Below, in pieces: positions 54,797 to 63,994 of a stretch of 64,000 nucleotides of DNA. The notes beneath the pieces are model-generated. The model saw nothing but the letters and a program-made list of their open reading frames with translations. It did not search any database and was not told where the DNA came from. Position 1 is the stretch's first letter, and the number at the start of each line of letters is the position of its first letter. Where the stretch lies: the NCBI GenBank assembly GCA_020846745.1, contig JADLDI010000087.1, positions 1-64,000 on the forward strand, in the 5' to 3' direction. The translations under genes and the position numbers were made by a program. This DNA is from Bryobacterales bacterium (lineage in GTDB: Bacteria; Acidobacteriota; Terriglobia; Bryobacterales; Bryobacteraceae).

Positions 54797-55852
54797 TTAA
54801 CTACGCCAGGAGAAGACCACCTTACCCTGCGGCGTGATCCACCGGTTCTCCCGTTCAAGCTTCACCCATGCCCTGTCCAAGACGAAGGGATATGCCTCAT
54901 CGAAGGTGCCGACCGGCAGCCGTGCCCCGATCGCGTTGATGAAGTAGTAGTGCCCGAGCGGGAAGTTCGGATCCTGCACGGCGGCATAGCCCGAGCAGAA
55001 CGAGTAGCAGAAGTAATACTTCGGGGGGACCACCTCGCGCCCGAGCGCGTCGACAAATCCCCACGCCCGGCCCTTTTTCACGAGCAATGGCGTGCCCGCC
55101 GAATGCGGCGCCCAAGCGTCGTCATACAAAGCGGGCACCACCAACTTCCCTGTCGCGTCGATGGCCCCCCATTTGCTCTTAATCTTCACCGGACCAAACC
55201 CACCACCAAACGCGCGGGCACTTTCGAAGTCGGTCCCAAACGCCGGCCGCCCATCGGGATGGACATAGGTCCAGTTGCCGTAACGGCCAACGGGCGCCAA
55301 GCCCTGCCGGTATTCGCTCGCCTGGGTCAGGTTCGGCCTGACAATCCAACGACCCGACGTGGCGATAATGCCATACTGCTCCCCGACGCGCACAATTCCA
55401 CGCTGCTCGCGGAACGGCCATGCCATGTCGTACTGCACCGGGATCGCGACCTTGCCGGCGGCGTCGTAGTAGCCCCATTTGCCCGACTCCGGCTCGCGAT
55501 ATGGCACGAGCCCATCGCGCATCACATAGTTCCACCCGTGGTTGTCGACCGGAATGGCAAACCGTGGCGCCCCCTTCGCATCGATCATCATTCCCCGTCC
55601 ATCGTCCAGTTGGACGGCCGCCATCCCCTCGTTGAAGTCCGCCAGGCGCGCTTCGATGCGCGAGGTCTCAGCGGGGATCACGACCTGGCCGGCGGCGTTG
55701 ATGAATCCCCAAGTCCGATTGATGCCACCGCGGTACGGAAACAGAGGGGTATCCGAATCGAGGAACTTCATGACAATCCCGTGTTCCGGCCGGTAAGGCG
55801 CGGCCAAGGCGGGGGATGCGAGCAGTGCGGCGATGAACTTCCTACGGCGCAT
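54797..55852 (-). CDS. Exported WG-repeat protein
   Basis: 351 residues with a Tat-like N-terminus (RRRKFIAALLASPALAA). At least six WG-type repeats follow, each with W-G-x-I/Y-D/N-x-x-G-K-x-V-x-P (for example KWGYYDAAGKVAIPVQYD, KWGAIDATGKLVVPALYD, AWGFVDALGREVVPPKYY), giving an extended beta-repeat protein. WG repeats mediate protein or surface contact; no enzyme activity is expected. It stands alone, with divergent sulfatase 121 bp away. Confidence 0.9.
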   Translation of the reverse strand: MRRRKFIAALLASPALAAPYRPEHGIVMKFLDSDTPLFPYRGGINRTWGFINAAGQVVIPAETSRIEARLADFNEGMAAVQLDDGRGMMIDAKGAPRFAIPVDNHGWNYVMRDGLVPYREPESGKWGYYDAAGKVAIPVQYDMAWPFREQRGIVRVGEQYGIIATSGRWIVRPNLTQASEYRQGLAPVGRYGNWTYVHPDGRPAFGTDFESARAFGGGFGPVKIKSKWGAIDATGKLVVPALYDDAWAPHSAGTPLLVKKGRAWGFVDALGREVVPPKYYFCYSFCSGYAAVQDPNFPLGHYYFINAIGARLPVGTFDEAYPFVLDRAWVKLERENRWITPQGKVVFSWRS

Positions 55853-55973
55853 GCTGTCTACAGTCTACTGGATTGCGCTTGGGGCCAAGGAGCCCAAGGA
55901 CGGCGATCAACGCGACCGCCTATGCCAAGGTTACGGCACATCCAATGGTTCGCTCCTGATACCGTAGAAGGCT

Positions 55974-57437
55974 GTGCCGTTGACCCGACGCCAGTTTCTG
56001 CCTACTGTCGCCAGTGCACTGGGTGCGCAAACGCCTCGACGAAACCTGTTGCTGATCGTCGTTGACGGCCAACGCGCCGAGATGATGGGTTGCGCGGGCA
56101 ATCGGATCCTCGAAACGCCAAACCTCGATAAGCTGGCGGCAACCGGCGTTCGATTTGCCCAGCACTACTGCGTGCACGGCGTCTGCATGCCGAACCGAGC
56201 GAGCCTGTTCACCGGCCGCTATCCATCGGCACATGGCGTGTGGGCCAACGGAGTGGCGTTGCGGCGCACAGAGCAGACTCTTGCCGACGTACTCGACCAT
56301 GCGGGTTACGCCACTGCCTCCGCAGGCAAACACCATTTCGAGCCCATGCGCGGAGCGGGGTATCCGCCGCGGCTGCAGGCGGGCCAGAGTTACTACGGGT
56401 TTCGCGAAGTCCACCTAACTGAGAATGTTCCGGGCGACGAGTATAAGTCGTACTTACGAGCTAACTTTCCTGCTTTGAAGGACGCCGACCTGCGCCGGCC
56501 CGGCTTACCCGAAGAGGCGACGGAGATCCACTGGATTACTAACCAGACTATCGACTTCCTGCGCCGGCAACAGTCAGTATCTAGACCTTTCTTCGCTTAC
56601 TGCTCGTTCAAGGACCTGACCCCGCCCGACACGCCACCGGCATCGTTCGCGACAATGTACCGGCCCGCAGACATGCCCGAACCTGTCCGCCGGAAGGGGG
56701 AGTTAGACGGCAAGCCGCCGCACTATCGCAGGGTTCACGACTATCAACTCAAGATCGGCCGGTATCCCGACAGGGAGACGCTGCCTAAGATGCTGGCCGC
56801 CTACTACGGCCAGATGTCGTTTATTGACAAACAAGTGGGCCGCATCGTGTCCGCACTTCAGCAAGCGGATCTCGCCCAGAACACGGTGATTGCCGTTACT
56901 GCGGACCATGGTCTTTGCCTCGGGGATCATTGGATTTGGCGGCATGGTCCCTGGCTCTATGACCAGGTGCTGCATATCCCGTTTCTTCTGTATGACCCGG
57001 CCTCACCACAAGCGCGCGTGGTCAACCATCTTACGCAAACTCCAGACGTTGCGCCTACGCTGCTCGACTGTTTGGGCGTGAAGGCACCAGCCGGCATGCA
57101 AGGCAAATCCCTACGTTCTTTGATGGCCGGTGGCGGCGCGGGCGCGGTTCGCGGTTTTGCTTATGCCGAAGACCGTGAAGCCGACGAACTCCAGGCCAAC
57201 GGAGTGGATCCCGCCGGATTCGAGGTGTACGCGCTGCGCACCAAGGAATGGAAGTATGTTCACTACGCGCGCCAAAGTTACGGGGAACTTTACAACTTGA
57301 CGAACGATCCCGGCGAGTTAGATAACTTATGGGACGACGCGGGCCGGCGCAATGTCAGGAATGAGTATCGGGACCGGCTGCTGGAGGCTTTACTTGCGGT
57401 TCGCGATCCGCTGCCGGCGCGGACGGCGAGTTGGTGA
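55974..57437 (+). CDS. Exported sulfatase
   Basis: 487 residues with a Tat-type N-terminus (TRRQFLPTVASALGAQ). The sulfatase core shows LLLIVVDGQRAEMMGCAG and C-x-P-x-R as CMPNR (C71), followed by ASLFTGRYPSAHGVW and ITADHGLCLGDHWIWRHG. GTG at 55974 or TTG at 55980 may be the start; the TTG has better RBS spacing. It lacks the HEAT-like tail of the other sulfatase. The cysteine type needs a formylglycine-generating enzyme. Confidence 0.93.
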   Translation: MPLTRRQFLPTVASALGAQTPRRNLLLIVVDGQRAEMMGCAGNRILETPNLDKLAATGVRFAQHYCVHGVCMPNRASLFTGRYPSAHGVWANGVALRRTEQTLADVLDHAGYATASAGKHHFEPMRGAGYPPRLQAGQSYYGFREVHLTENVPGDEYKSYLRANFPALKDADLRRPGLPEEATEIHWITNQTIDFLRRQQSVSRPFFAYCSFKDLTPPDTPPASFATMYRPADMPEPVRRKGELDGKPPHYRRVHDYQLKIGRYPDRETLPKMLAAYYGQMSFIDKQVGRIVSALQQADLAQNTVIAVTADHGLCLGDHWIWRHGPWLYDQVLHIPFLLYDPASPQARVVNHLTQTPDVAPTLLDCLGVKAPAGMQGKSLRSLMAGGGAGAVRGFAYAEDREADELQANGVDPAGFEVYALRTKEWKYVHYARQSYGELYNLTNDPGELDNLWDDAGRRNVRNEYRDRLLEALLAVRDPLPARTASW

Positions 57438-57498
57438 ATGAATGGTGACATACCTGTGTATTGATTGAGCGGCGCTTTCACCGGTTCCACTACCGCAT

Positions 57499-57609
57499 TC
57501 ATGGGCACGCGCGCTTTAAGTGTTCGCGCGTTTCGCGCCAGAACTGTGCGATCGGCTCCGGGGCCGGTGCGGCGGCGGCCAGGGCGACCAGCAACAGGGC
57601 GGGAGTCAT
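57499..57609 (-). CDS. 36-residue ORF directly after dnaB
   Basis: An ATG immediately follows the dnaB TAA stop (TAAATG), so it could be translated by re-initiation. The peptide starts MTPALLLVALAAAAPAPEP, like a short signal sequence, and ends in a charged segment (WRETREHLKRACP). I know no family for it. It may be a real micropeptide or chance. Confidence 0.35.
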   Translation of the reverse strand: MTPALLLVALAAAAPAPEPIAQFWRETREHLKRACP

Positions 57610-58980
57610 TTACTCTTCGGGGATGCCGATATCGTCAGCCAGGTTCTCAAACCGTGTGAACTGGCGAAGAAACGCCATTTTCACTTTACCGGTGGGACCG
57701 TTACGTTGCTTGGCGACGATCAACTCGGCGAGGCCGCGCAGGTCTTCGCGATCGGGCTTGTAGTATTCCGGACGGAAGATGAACCAGACCATATCGGCGT
57801 CCTGCTCGATAGAACCCGATTCGCGGAGGTCGGAGAGTTGAGGGATGTGGTCGCCGGTAGGCCGAGTTTCCGTGGCGCGGCTCAACTGGGACAGCACGAG
57901 AAACGGCACTTTCAGTTCCTTGGAGAGGAGTTTCAAGCCGCGCGACATGGCGCTGACTTCCTGGGTGCGGTTTTCGGAGCGTCCGCGGCCGCTCATCAGT
58001 TGGAGATAGTCGATGACTACCAAACCGAGCCCGTGCTCGGATTTCAAGCGCCGCAGCTTGGCGTGTATGTCCATGAGGTTCGTGCCCGCCGTATCGTCGA
58101 TAAACAACGGCGCCTCGGCCAATTTCAATGCGGCCATCTGGAGTTGCCGGCGCTCTTCCTGGTTGAGGTATCCGAGGCGGAACTTCTGCTGGTCGACGCG
58201 AGCCTCCGCACATACCATACGTGTGAGCAACTGCTCACGCGACATTTCGAGCGAGAACACGGCCACGGTTTTCGGGTTGCCATCTTTGCAGGCGATGTTC
58301 TGGGCGATGTTCAACGCCAGGGCGGTTTTGCCCATGGCTGGGCGCGCGGCCAGAATGATCAATTCGCCGCCGTGGAGGCCCGAGGTCATTTCATCCAGCT
58401 TGAAGTAGCCGGTCCCGATGCCAGAGACGCGGCGGGAGGGGTCGAGGAAGGTGCTGATGCCGCCTTCGAACTCTTCGATGATCTGCCCGGGGGTGAGGAG
58501 CGAATTGCGAATGCCGGCGTCGCCGAGTTTGAGGAAGCTCTCTTCCGCGTCGCCGAGGATGGTGGTGGCGTCTTCCTGGTCGAGCATGCAGCGCTCGATG
58601 ATCTTCTGTGACGAGAGAATGATGCGGCGCATGAGCGCCTTCTCTTTGACAATGCGGATGTACGACTCGAAGTTGTAGATCTGCGGCAGCCCGTCGTCCA
58701 GCGAAACCAGGTACGAGATGCCGTCGATGGATTCGAGTTGACCGCGCCGCATCAGTTCGTTGGCAACGGTGATGCGGTCGATTTTCTCGCCGGTTTCGTT
58801 GAGCGCCACCATGACGTGGTAAATGCGCCGGTGCTTCTCGAGGAGAAAATCCTCGGCTTGGAGCGTAGATGCGGCAACGATAAAGGCGGAGTCATCTAAA
58901 AGGATGGCTCCGAGAACGAGCTTCTCCGCTTCGATATTCGATGGAAGTCCCTTTTCGAGGGAGATGTCGCGTGCCGCCAT
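57610..58980 (-). CDS. dnaB: Replicative DNA helicase
   Basis: 456 residues. The N-terminal DnaG/loader-interacting domain (LPSNIEAEKLVLGAILLDD) is followed by the RecA-type core with Walker A AARPAMGKTALALN, Walker B LGLVVIDYLQLMSG and the C-terminal arginine-finger region (LSDLRESGSIEQDADMVWFI). No intein interrupts it. DnaB unwinds the replication fork. It is on the minus strand, and the 531-bp region upstream holds DnaA-box-like sites. Confidence 0.97.
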   Translation of the reverse strand: MAARDISLEKGLPSNIEAEKLVLGAILLDDSAFIVAASTLQAEDFLLEKHRRIYHVMVALNETGEKIDRITVANELMRRGQLESIDGISYLVSLDDGLPQIYNFESYIRIVKEKALMRRIILSSQKIIERCMLDQEDATTILGDAEESFLKLGDAGIRNSLLTPGQIIEEFEGGISTFLDPSRRVSGIGTGYFKLDEMTSGLHGGELIILAARPAMGKTALALNIAQNIACKDGNPKTVAVFSLEMSREQLLTRMVCAEARVDQQKFRLGYLNQEERRQLQMAALKLAEAPLFIDDTAGTNLMDIHAKLRRLKSEHGLGLVVIDYLQLMSGRGRSENRTQEVSAMSRGLKLLSKELKVPFLVLSQLSRATETRPTGDHIPQLSDLRESGSIEQDADMVWFIFRPEYYKPDREDLRGLAELIVAKQRNGPTGKVKMAFLRQFTRFENLADDIGIPEE

Positions 58981-59164
58981 ATCAGTGCAACCTGGACCGT
59001 TGTTTACGATAGCCGTAAGGGCAACCGTTCTCCAAGGAAAATACGGTTGTTTGACAGGCGTTACTTACCTTCTGGAAAACCGCGGCTTCCCCTCCGCCGT
59101 GGCTGTGAATTTCGCATCCCTGGAAGTGACTCATTCCATACCGCCTTCACAAGCCGGACTTAAA

Positions 59165-59195
59165 CTATCCACAGTTTATCCGAAAACAATCCACA
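59165..59195 (+). promoter_or_regulatory. Three helically phased DnaA-box-like sites
   Basis: CTATCCACA (59165), TTATCCGAA (59176) and CAATCCACA (59187) are one or two bases from the consensus TTATCCACA and are spaced exactly 11 bp start-to-start. An AT-rich tract follows (GGAAATTTTGAAGTTTG). They lie 185 bp upstream of dnaB. This may be a DnaA-regulated promoter or an origin-like element. Confidence 0.5.
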
Positions 59196-59372
59196 GCCTA
59201 ATTGTTTCGAACCCGGTTGGAAATTTTGAAGTTTGTTGGTGGCCGAACATCCGGGCGCAGTAGGGCGTGACTTGCGGGTGCGGGCAAACAGTTAAAGATT
59301 CTGGACCGGCGGCACTGCCGCGGGGTTCGGTTACCTGGAGGTTGCTGCTATACGATTGCGGATCGGATGTGT

Positions 59373-59504
59373 TGCAAAAATGAGGCCTGTCCCCGATTTT
59401 GCGGCACGTTTGCATGACGGATGTGTAGCGAATTGGGGGCTGTCCCCGATTATGTGACACGGATGTGTGACGGATGTGTAGCGAATTGGGGGCTGTCCCC
59501 GATT
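59373..59504. repeat. Tandem palindromic repeats, REP-like
   Basis: The core CTGTCCCCGATT occurs three times (around 59385, 59439 and 59492). The last two belong to an exact 37-bp direct repeat (59415-59451 and 59468-59504, period 53). Each long unit forms the hairpin AATTGGGG-gctgt-CCCCGATT preceded by GTAGCG. The rest of the 58981-59511 gap holds the DnaA-like sites and otherwise no gene I can support. Confidence 0.75.
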
Positions 59505-59511
59505 GGAGGGG

Positions 59512-60389
59512 TTAGCGGCGGGTGCCGGGGATGTCTACCGGGAATTTGTAGAGGGATTTTCCGGCAGTGACGAAGCAGGTTCTGAGGTCGGGGCCGCCGA
59601 AGCAGACGTTGGTGATGGTGTCTTCAGGAATGAAGACGTAATTGATCCGTTCACCCTTGGGGTTGAAGACGTGGATGCCGGGTTTGGTGTCGAGGGTCTC
59701 GCTGGTGCCGCGCGGCGCGTTCAAGCCGGCGGCGGCATATACGTTGCCATGCGAATCGATCGCGATGCCATCGGCGGAGCGGCCGGGATAGAAGTTGACG
59801 AAGACGCGCATGTTCTTGACGGCGCCGTCGAGTTGGAGGTCGTAGGCTCGCAGTAGGCTCGCAGCATGCGCGCACCGTTGGCGGACTGGTTGGCTTCGAC
59901 TAGGTAAAGGGTCTTGTCGTCGGGCGAGATGGTGATGCCATTGGGGCGTTGGATGTCGGGAGCGCCGAGGATTCGAGTGACCTTGTGCCCCTGCGGGGTG
60001 TCGGGATCGATGCGATGGACGGTGCCTCCCGGCAGGTCTGTGAAGTACAGCCTGCCTTTGGAGTCGTAGGTGACATCGTTGGGGGCGGTAAGTATCAGGC
60101 CCATCTCGCGCGAGGCGAGCACCTCGACGCGGCCCGACTGCATGTTGGTGCGGGTGACACGCGGGTTGGACTGGTTGCCCTCGCAGGCGATGAGGCGGAA
60201 CTTCTGGTCGAAGACGAGGCCGTTCGCGGCATTGGAGTTGTCGCGAAAGACGGTGAGCGTCCCGTCTGTCTGGTACCTCATGATCTTCTGCGTTTTGGTT
60301 TCGGTGAAGTAGATGTTGCCCTGCTGATCGGCCGTGGGCCCTTCATTGAAGGCAACGATGGTAGCGACTTCCGCTTTGATCTCCTGCAT
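59512..60389 (-). pseudogene. SMP-30/gluconolactonase-family protein, frameshifted
   Basis: The first part (60389 down to about 59860) encodes a beta-propeller start (EGPTADQQGNIYFTETKTQK, NGITISPDDKTLYLVEAN), and the second part (59811 down to 59512) its end (NMRVFVNFYPGRSADGIAID). An exact 11-bp tandem duplication (GTAGGCTCGCA at 59842-59852 and 59853-59863) shifts the frame. Removing one copy joins the parts as MLRAYDLQLDGAVKNMRV, giving a normal ~290-residue protein. Such proteins hydrolyse lactones. It may be a true mutation or an assembly error. Confidence 0.9.
59842..59863. repeat. 11-bp tandem duplication inside the SMP-30 gene
   Basis: GTAGGCTCGCA occurs twice in a row. It has the length of a slippage or microduplication event, is not a multiple of three, and explains the frameshift. 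Confidence 0.9.
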
Positions 60390-60457
60390 ACTATTCCGCC
60401 AACTGAAGGTAACACGAGCGGTGCTTTGTTACACTCGGGGTTTCGCGGAGCGTCCGC

Positions 60458-62482
60458 ATGAGCACACCCAAACGTCACCAACCATTTGTTCCTGAAACCC
60501 TTCAGATGACCGAGTTCACGGTCCGCGCGGTCCTGATCGGGATCGTGCTGACGCTGGTTTTGGGCGCAGCCAACGCCTATCTGGGCCTGCGCGCCGGTAT
60601 CACCATCGCCGCGACGTATCCGGCCGCGGTGATCGGCATGGCCGCATTGCGCGCATTTCGAGGGTCGATTCTTGAAGAGAACATCTGCCGCACCGCCGGG
60701 TCGATCGGTGAAAGCGTTGCGGCAGGCGCGATCTTCACATTGCCGGCGTTTGTGATCGCGAAGGCATGGCCGTCGTTCGGCTTTGAAGACGCGTATTGGA
60801 AGTCGACGGCGCTGATGATCGTCGGCAGCATCATCGGCGTGCTGTTTGTGTCGCTGGTTCGCCGCGTGATGGTGGAAGATCCGGAACTCCCCTTCCCCGA
60901 ATCAACGGCAGCGGCTGAAATCCATAAGGCGGGCGCACGGGGCGCGCAGGCCGTCAAGTTCCTTTTCTATAACATCCTGATTGGCGGCGTGGTGTATCTG
61001 CTCGGTAAGTTCAACCTGTTTGCGCTCGACCATCAGTTCTCTAATATCGCTATCGGCTCGCTGGGCGCCTCGCGCGTCCGGCTCAGCCAAACGAATACCG
61101 ATCAGGCCATCGCCACCGGCGGTTTCACCTCTTTCGCCGCGCCTGAGATCAGTCCTGCATATCTGGGCGTCGGCTACATTATTGGACCAAAGCTTGCGGC
61201 ACTGCAATTCTCGGGCGGCGTGTTTGCCTGGGGTTTGATGGTTCCGCTGCTTATTTACTTTCTCGGTCCGCAACTCGCTCCCTCTTACACGGCTGACGGC
61301 GTTACTAACTGGGACGGTATGGCAGCCGCGTTGTGGCGGTTTATCGTCCGGCCGATTGCGGTGGGCGGCATGTTAGTGGGCGCGGCATACACGCTGTTCC
61401 GCATGCGCAAGAGCCTGGGCGCCGGACTTAGCCGGGCCTTTGCGGAAGTTGGCGGCGCAGCGCAAGAGCAGAACCTTTCGCGCACCGAGCGCTACATGAG
61501 TTCAAAAGTGGTGCTGGCGCTGATCGGGATGATGTTCATACTGATGATTGGCCTCTATTACTATTTCTCCGGCAGCCCCAGCGCAGCCTTAGTAGCGGCC
61601 ACGGTGATGATTGTCATCGGATTTTTCTTCGCGACGGTGTCCGGGAGCCTGGTCGGTATGATCGGGTCGTCTAACAATCCCATCTCCGGACTTACTCTCT
61701 CTACTCTGATCATCGCCGCCTTACTCATGGTCGCGCTCGGCTTCACGGGACCAACTGGAGTGGCGGTGGTGTTAGGAGTGGCCGCGGTGGTGTGCGTTTC
61801 GTCCGCTGTCGCGGGCGAGTTATTGCAGGACTTTAAAGTGGGCTACATTCTCGGCGGTACTCCGCGGACCATACAGATAGTGGAGTTGATCGCTGTGGTA
61901 GTCGCCAGCCTGGTGATGTACTTCCCCTTGTGGCTGCTGAACGAAGGCGACCTCAGGCAAGGCGGTCAAGGTTTCGGCGGCAAAGCGCTGCCCGCGCCGC
62001 AGGCCGGATTGATGGCGATGCTCGCGCAGGGCATCGTGGGTGGTGAAATGGCATGGCCGCTGGTGGTGGTCGGCATGTTCATCGGGATCGTGATGATCAT
62101 GTTGCAGGTGCGCAGCCCGATGCTGTTCGCGGTCGGCATGTATCTTCCGTTCGGGACTACATTCGCGATCTTCTGCGGCGGCCTCATCCGCTGGATCGCC
62201 GAATCGGTGGCAAAAGGTCGCGGCTATAACGAAGCGCAACTGGCGCGAGTAGAGAACGCGGGCATTCTGACGGCGTCGGGCCTGATCGCGGGAGAAGCGC
62301 TGATCGGACTGGTATGGTCGGGTATGCAGTTCCTCCCGGCCGGGATGATTCCCGATTTCAAAAATCCGAACTACCTGATTGGATTTGCCGTGCTGCTGGG
62401 ACTGGCGGTTTTGATGATCCGGTTGCCGTTAAGCAATGCGGGGTCGCCGGACGAGCCGGCTCCGCCGGCGGCGATGATGTAG
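60458..62482 (+). CDS. OPT-family oligopeptide transporter
   Basis: 674 residues with about 14-16 hydrophobic segments. The N-terminal LRAGITIAATYPAAVIGMA and the conserved SSNNPISGLTLSTLI motif are the signature of bacterial OPT transporters. GGAG lies seven bases before the ATG. OPT proteins import oligopeptides or metal chelates by proton coupling. It is divergent from the broken SMP-30 gene across 68 bp. The cytochrome gene follows after 42 bp. Confidence 0.95.
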   Translation: MSTPKRHQPFVPETLQMTEFTVRAVLIGIVLTLVLGAANAYLGLRAGITIAATYPAAVIGMAALRAFRGSILEENICRTAGSIGESVAAGAIFTLPAFVIAKAWPSFGFEDAYWKSTALMIVGSIIGVLFVSLVRRVMVEDPELPFPESTAAAEIHKAGARGAQAVKFLFYNILIGGVVYLLGKFNLFALDHQFSNIAIGSLGASRVRLSQTNTDQAIATGGFTSFAAPEISPAYLGVGYIIGPKLAALQFSGGVFAWGLMVPLLIYFLGPQLAPSYTADGVTNWDGMAAALWRFIVRPIAVGGMLVGAAYTLFRMRKSLGAGLSRAFAEVGGAAQEQNLSRTERYMSSKVVLALIGMMFILMIGLYYYFSGSPSAALVAATVMIVIGFFFATVSGSLVGMIGSSNNPISGLTLSTLIIAALLMVALGFTGPTGVAVVLGVAAVVCVSSAVAGELLQDFKVGYILGGTPRTIQIVELIAVVVASLVMYFPLWLLNEGDLRQGGQGFGGKALPAPQAGLMAMLAQGIVGGEMAWPLVVVGMFIGIVMIMLQVRSPMLFAVGMYLPFGTTFAIFCGGLIRWIAESVAKGRGYNEAQLARVENAGILTASGLIAGEALIGLVWSGMQFLPAGMIPDFKNPNYLIGFAVLLGLAVLMIRLPLSNAGSPDEPAPPAAMM

Positions 62483-62524
62483 GGGGTACCCACACTCGCG
62501 GTAGCATGCAACAAGGTAGTCCGC

Positions 62525-63994
62525 ATGACCCTTGTAGTTGCTCTCCTGCTGGCATCAACAGCCGCTTCCGTCAATACGTCCGAAGTTCCGCGCACTTGGA
62601 CCGAAGCCGCCGTGAAGGCGTTTGAAGTTCCGCTGGCCAAGCCGCTGTATTCTCCCGTACATATCTCCGAGCAGGACTACTACCGCATCCCGACGCGCAC
62701 GATTTACCGCACCTATCCCGTGTATCATCCGTCGCGCGAACCGGCTGGTTACCAGGACTTCCTGAAGCAACAGGAACCCCAAATCGTATTCGATCCCGCC
62801 AAGCTGAAAACCAGTGCCGATTGGATCGCGGCCGGCGAACTCGTGTTCAACTCACCTGTCTCCTTTGCGCCGGTCTTCTTCAGCGCACAGGATCTGCGCG
62901 ATCCGTCGTTCTTCGAGAAAACCGGAATGCCGGTGGCCAAAGACGGCACGATCCCGTTCGCCCGTTGGGTGATCCGGGAGAAGGGCAAAGTCGAGTTGGG
63001 ATCGATGGGCTGCAACACATGCCACACCCGAGTAATGCCCGATGGGACCGCCGTTCCCGGCGCACAGGGGAACAATCCCGGCGACCGGCAGGGCGCGTAT
63101 ATGCTTCGCCGCGCGGCGAAATTCGCACCGCCGGAGAAGCTGCTGGCGCAGGTCCGCACGTTTGCGAAGCAGTTCGAGGTGCCTGGCCTTTCAGACGATC
63201 CGAACCGTGCCACAGCGTCCATGACGCTCGACGAGATTCTGAAGGCAGGTGAAACGATCCCGCCGGGCGTGACGGCGCGCAGCCATACGAGCATGCTGCT
63301 ACCGCCGCAGATTCCGGACATTATCGGCGTTCAGGAACGCAAGTTTCTCGACCATACGGGGCTGGTTCGGCATGGTTCGATCGGGGACCTGATGCGCTAC
63401 TCGACACTGGTCCAGGATGTCATTGGGCTCGCCCGGTATGGCGATACACCGGCCGCGCAGCCGGCACGCCCCGGGCAGCGCTACTCCGACGAGCAACTCT
63501 ACGCTCTCGCTGAATACGTGTATTCGTTGCGCCCGCCCGCCAACCCGAACAAGTTCGACGAGACTGCCGTGCGCGGGCAGAAGATCTTTCGGCGCGAAGG
63601 CTGCAATACGTGCCACACCGCGCCGCTCTACACGAACAACAAGCTGATTCCGGCGGATGGATTCGAGCCGCCCGCCGATCACCTTCGGTACTTCGCTATC
63701 TCTTCGAAACGTGTCGGGACCGACCCGCGCTATGCTTTACAAACCCGCAAAGGCACCGGCTACTACAAGGTTCCGTCGCTAAAAGGCGTGTGGTACCGGG
63801 GCCCTTTTGAGCACCACGGATCGGTGGCGACTCTTGAGGACTGGTTCGACCCGGCCCGATTGCGAGATGACTACCAGCGCACGGGCTATACCGGACCGGA
63901 CGGACAAGGTCATGCGGTAAAAGGCCACGAATTCGGCCTCAATCTGCCGGCGGAAGAGAAGAAAGCATTGATCGCGTTTTTGCGAGCGCTCTGA
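62525..63994 (+). CDS. Secreted di-haem cytochrome c, peroxidase-like
   Basis: 489 residues with a signal peptide (LVVALLLASTAASVN). Two haem c motifs, both CNTCH, are at residues 163-167 and 360-364. Between them are LLPPQIPDIIGVQERKFLDH and RHGSIGDLMRYS; the end (VPSLKGVWYRGPFEHHGSVATLEDWF) is typical of the di-haem peroxidase/MauG-like superfamily. It resembles the protein at 5325-6707 in order and C-terminal motif but not in detail. It probably acts in periplasmic electron transfer. The gene ends 6 bp before the window end. Confidence 0.88.
   Translation: MTLVVALLLASTAASVNTSEVPRTWTEAAVKAFEVPLAKPLYSPVHISEQDYYRIPTRTIYRTYPVYHPSREPAGYQDFLKQQEPQIVFDPAKLKTSADWIAAGELVFNSPVSFAPVFFSAQDLRDPSFFEKTGMPVAKDGTIPFARWVIREKGKVELGSMGCNTCHTRVMPDGTAVPGAQGNNPGDRQGAYMLRRAAKFAPPEKLLAQVRTFAKQFEVPGLSDDPNRATASMTLDEILKAGETIPPGVTARSHTSMLLPPQIPDIIGVQERKFLDHTGLVRHGSIGDLMRYSTLVQDVIGLARYGDTPAAQPARPGQRYSDEQLYALAEYVYSLRPPANPNKFDETAVRGQKIFRREGCNTCHTAPLYTNNKLIPADGFEPPADHLRYFAISSKRVGTDPRYALQTRKGTGYYKVPSLKGVWYRGPFEHHGSVATLEDWFDPARLRDDYQRTGYTGPDGQGHAVKGHEFGLNLPAEEKKALIAFLRAL

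Noticed and set aside
54634-54858. 74-codon minus-strand frame containing two C-[EK]-T-N strings
   Set aside because: It is a read-through of the 21-bp repeats and overlaps the end of the WG-repeat gene in another frame; no RBS or family.
57520-58611. 363-codon plus-strand frame
   Set aside because: Antisense of dnaB, whose Walker motifs fix the real strand.
59512-60389. Two separate genes (99 and 222 residues) on the minus strand
   Set aside because: Both are halves of one SMP-30 protein; the 11-bp tandem duplication explains the break.
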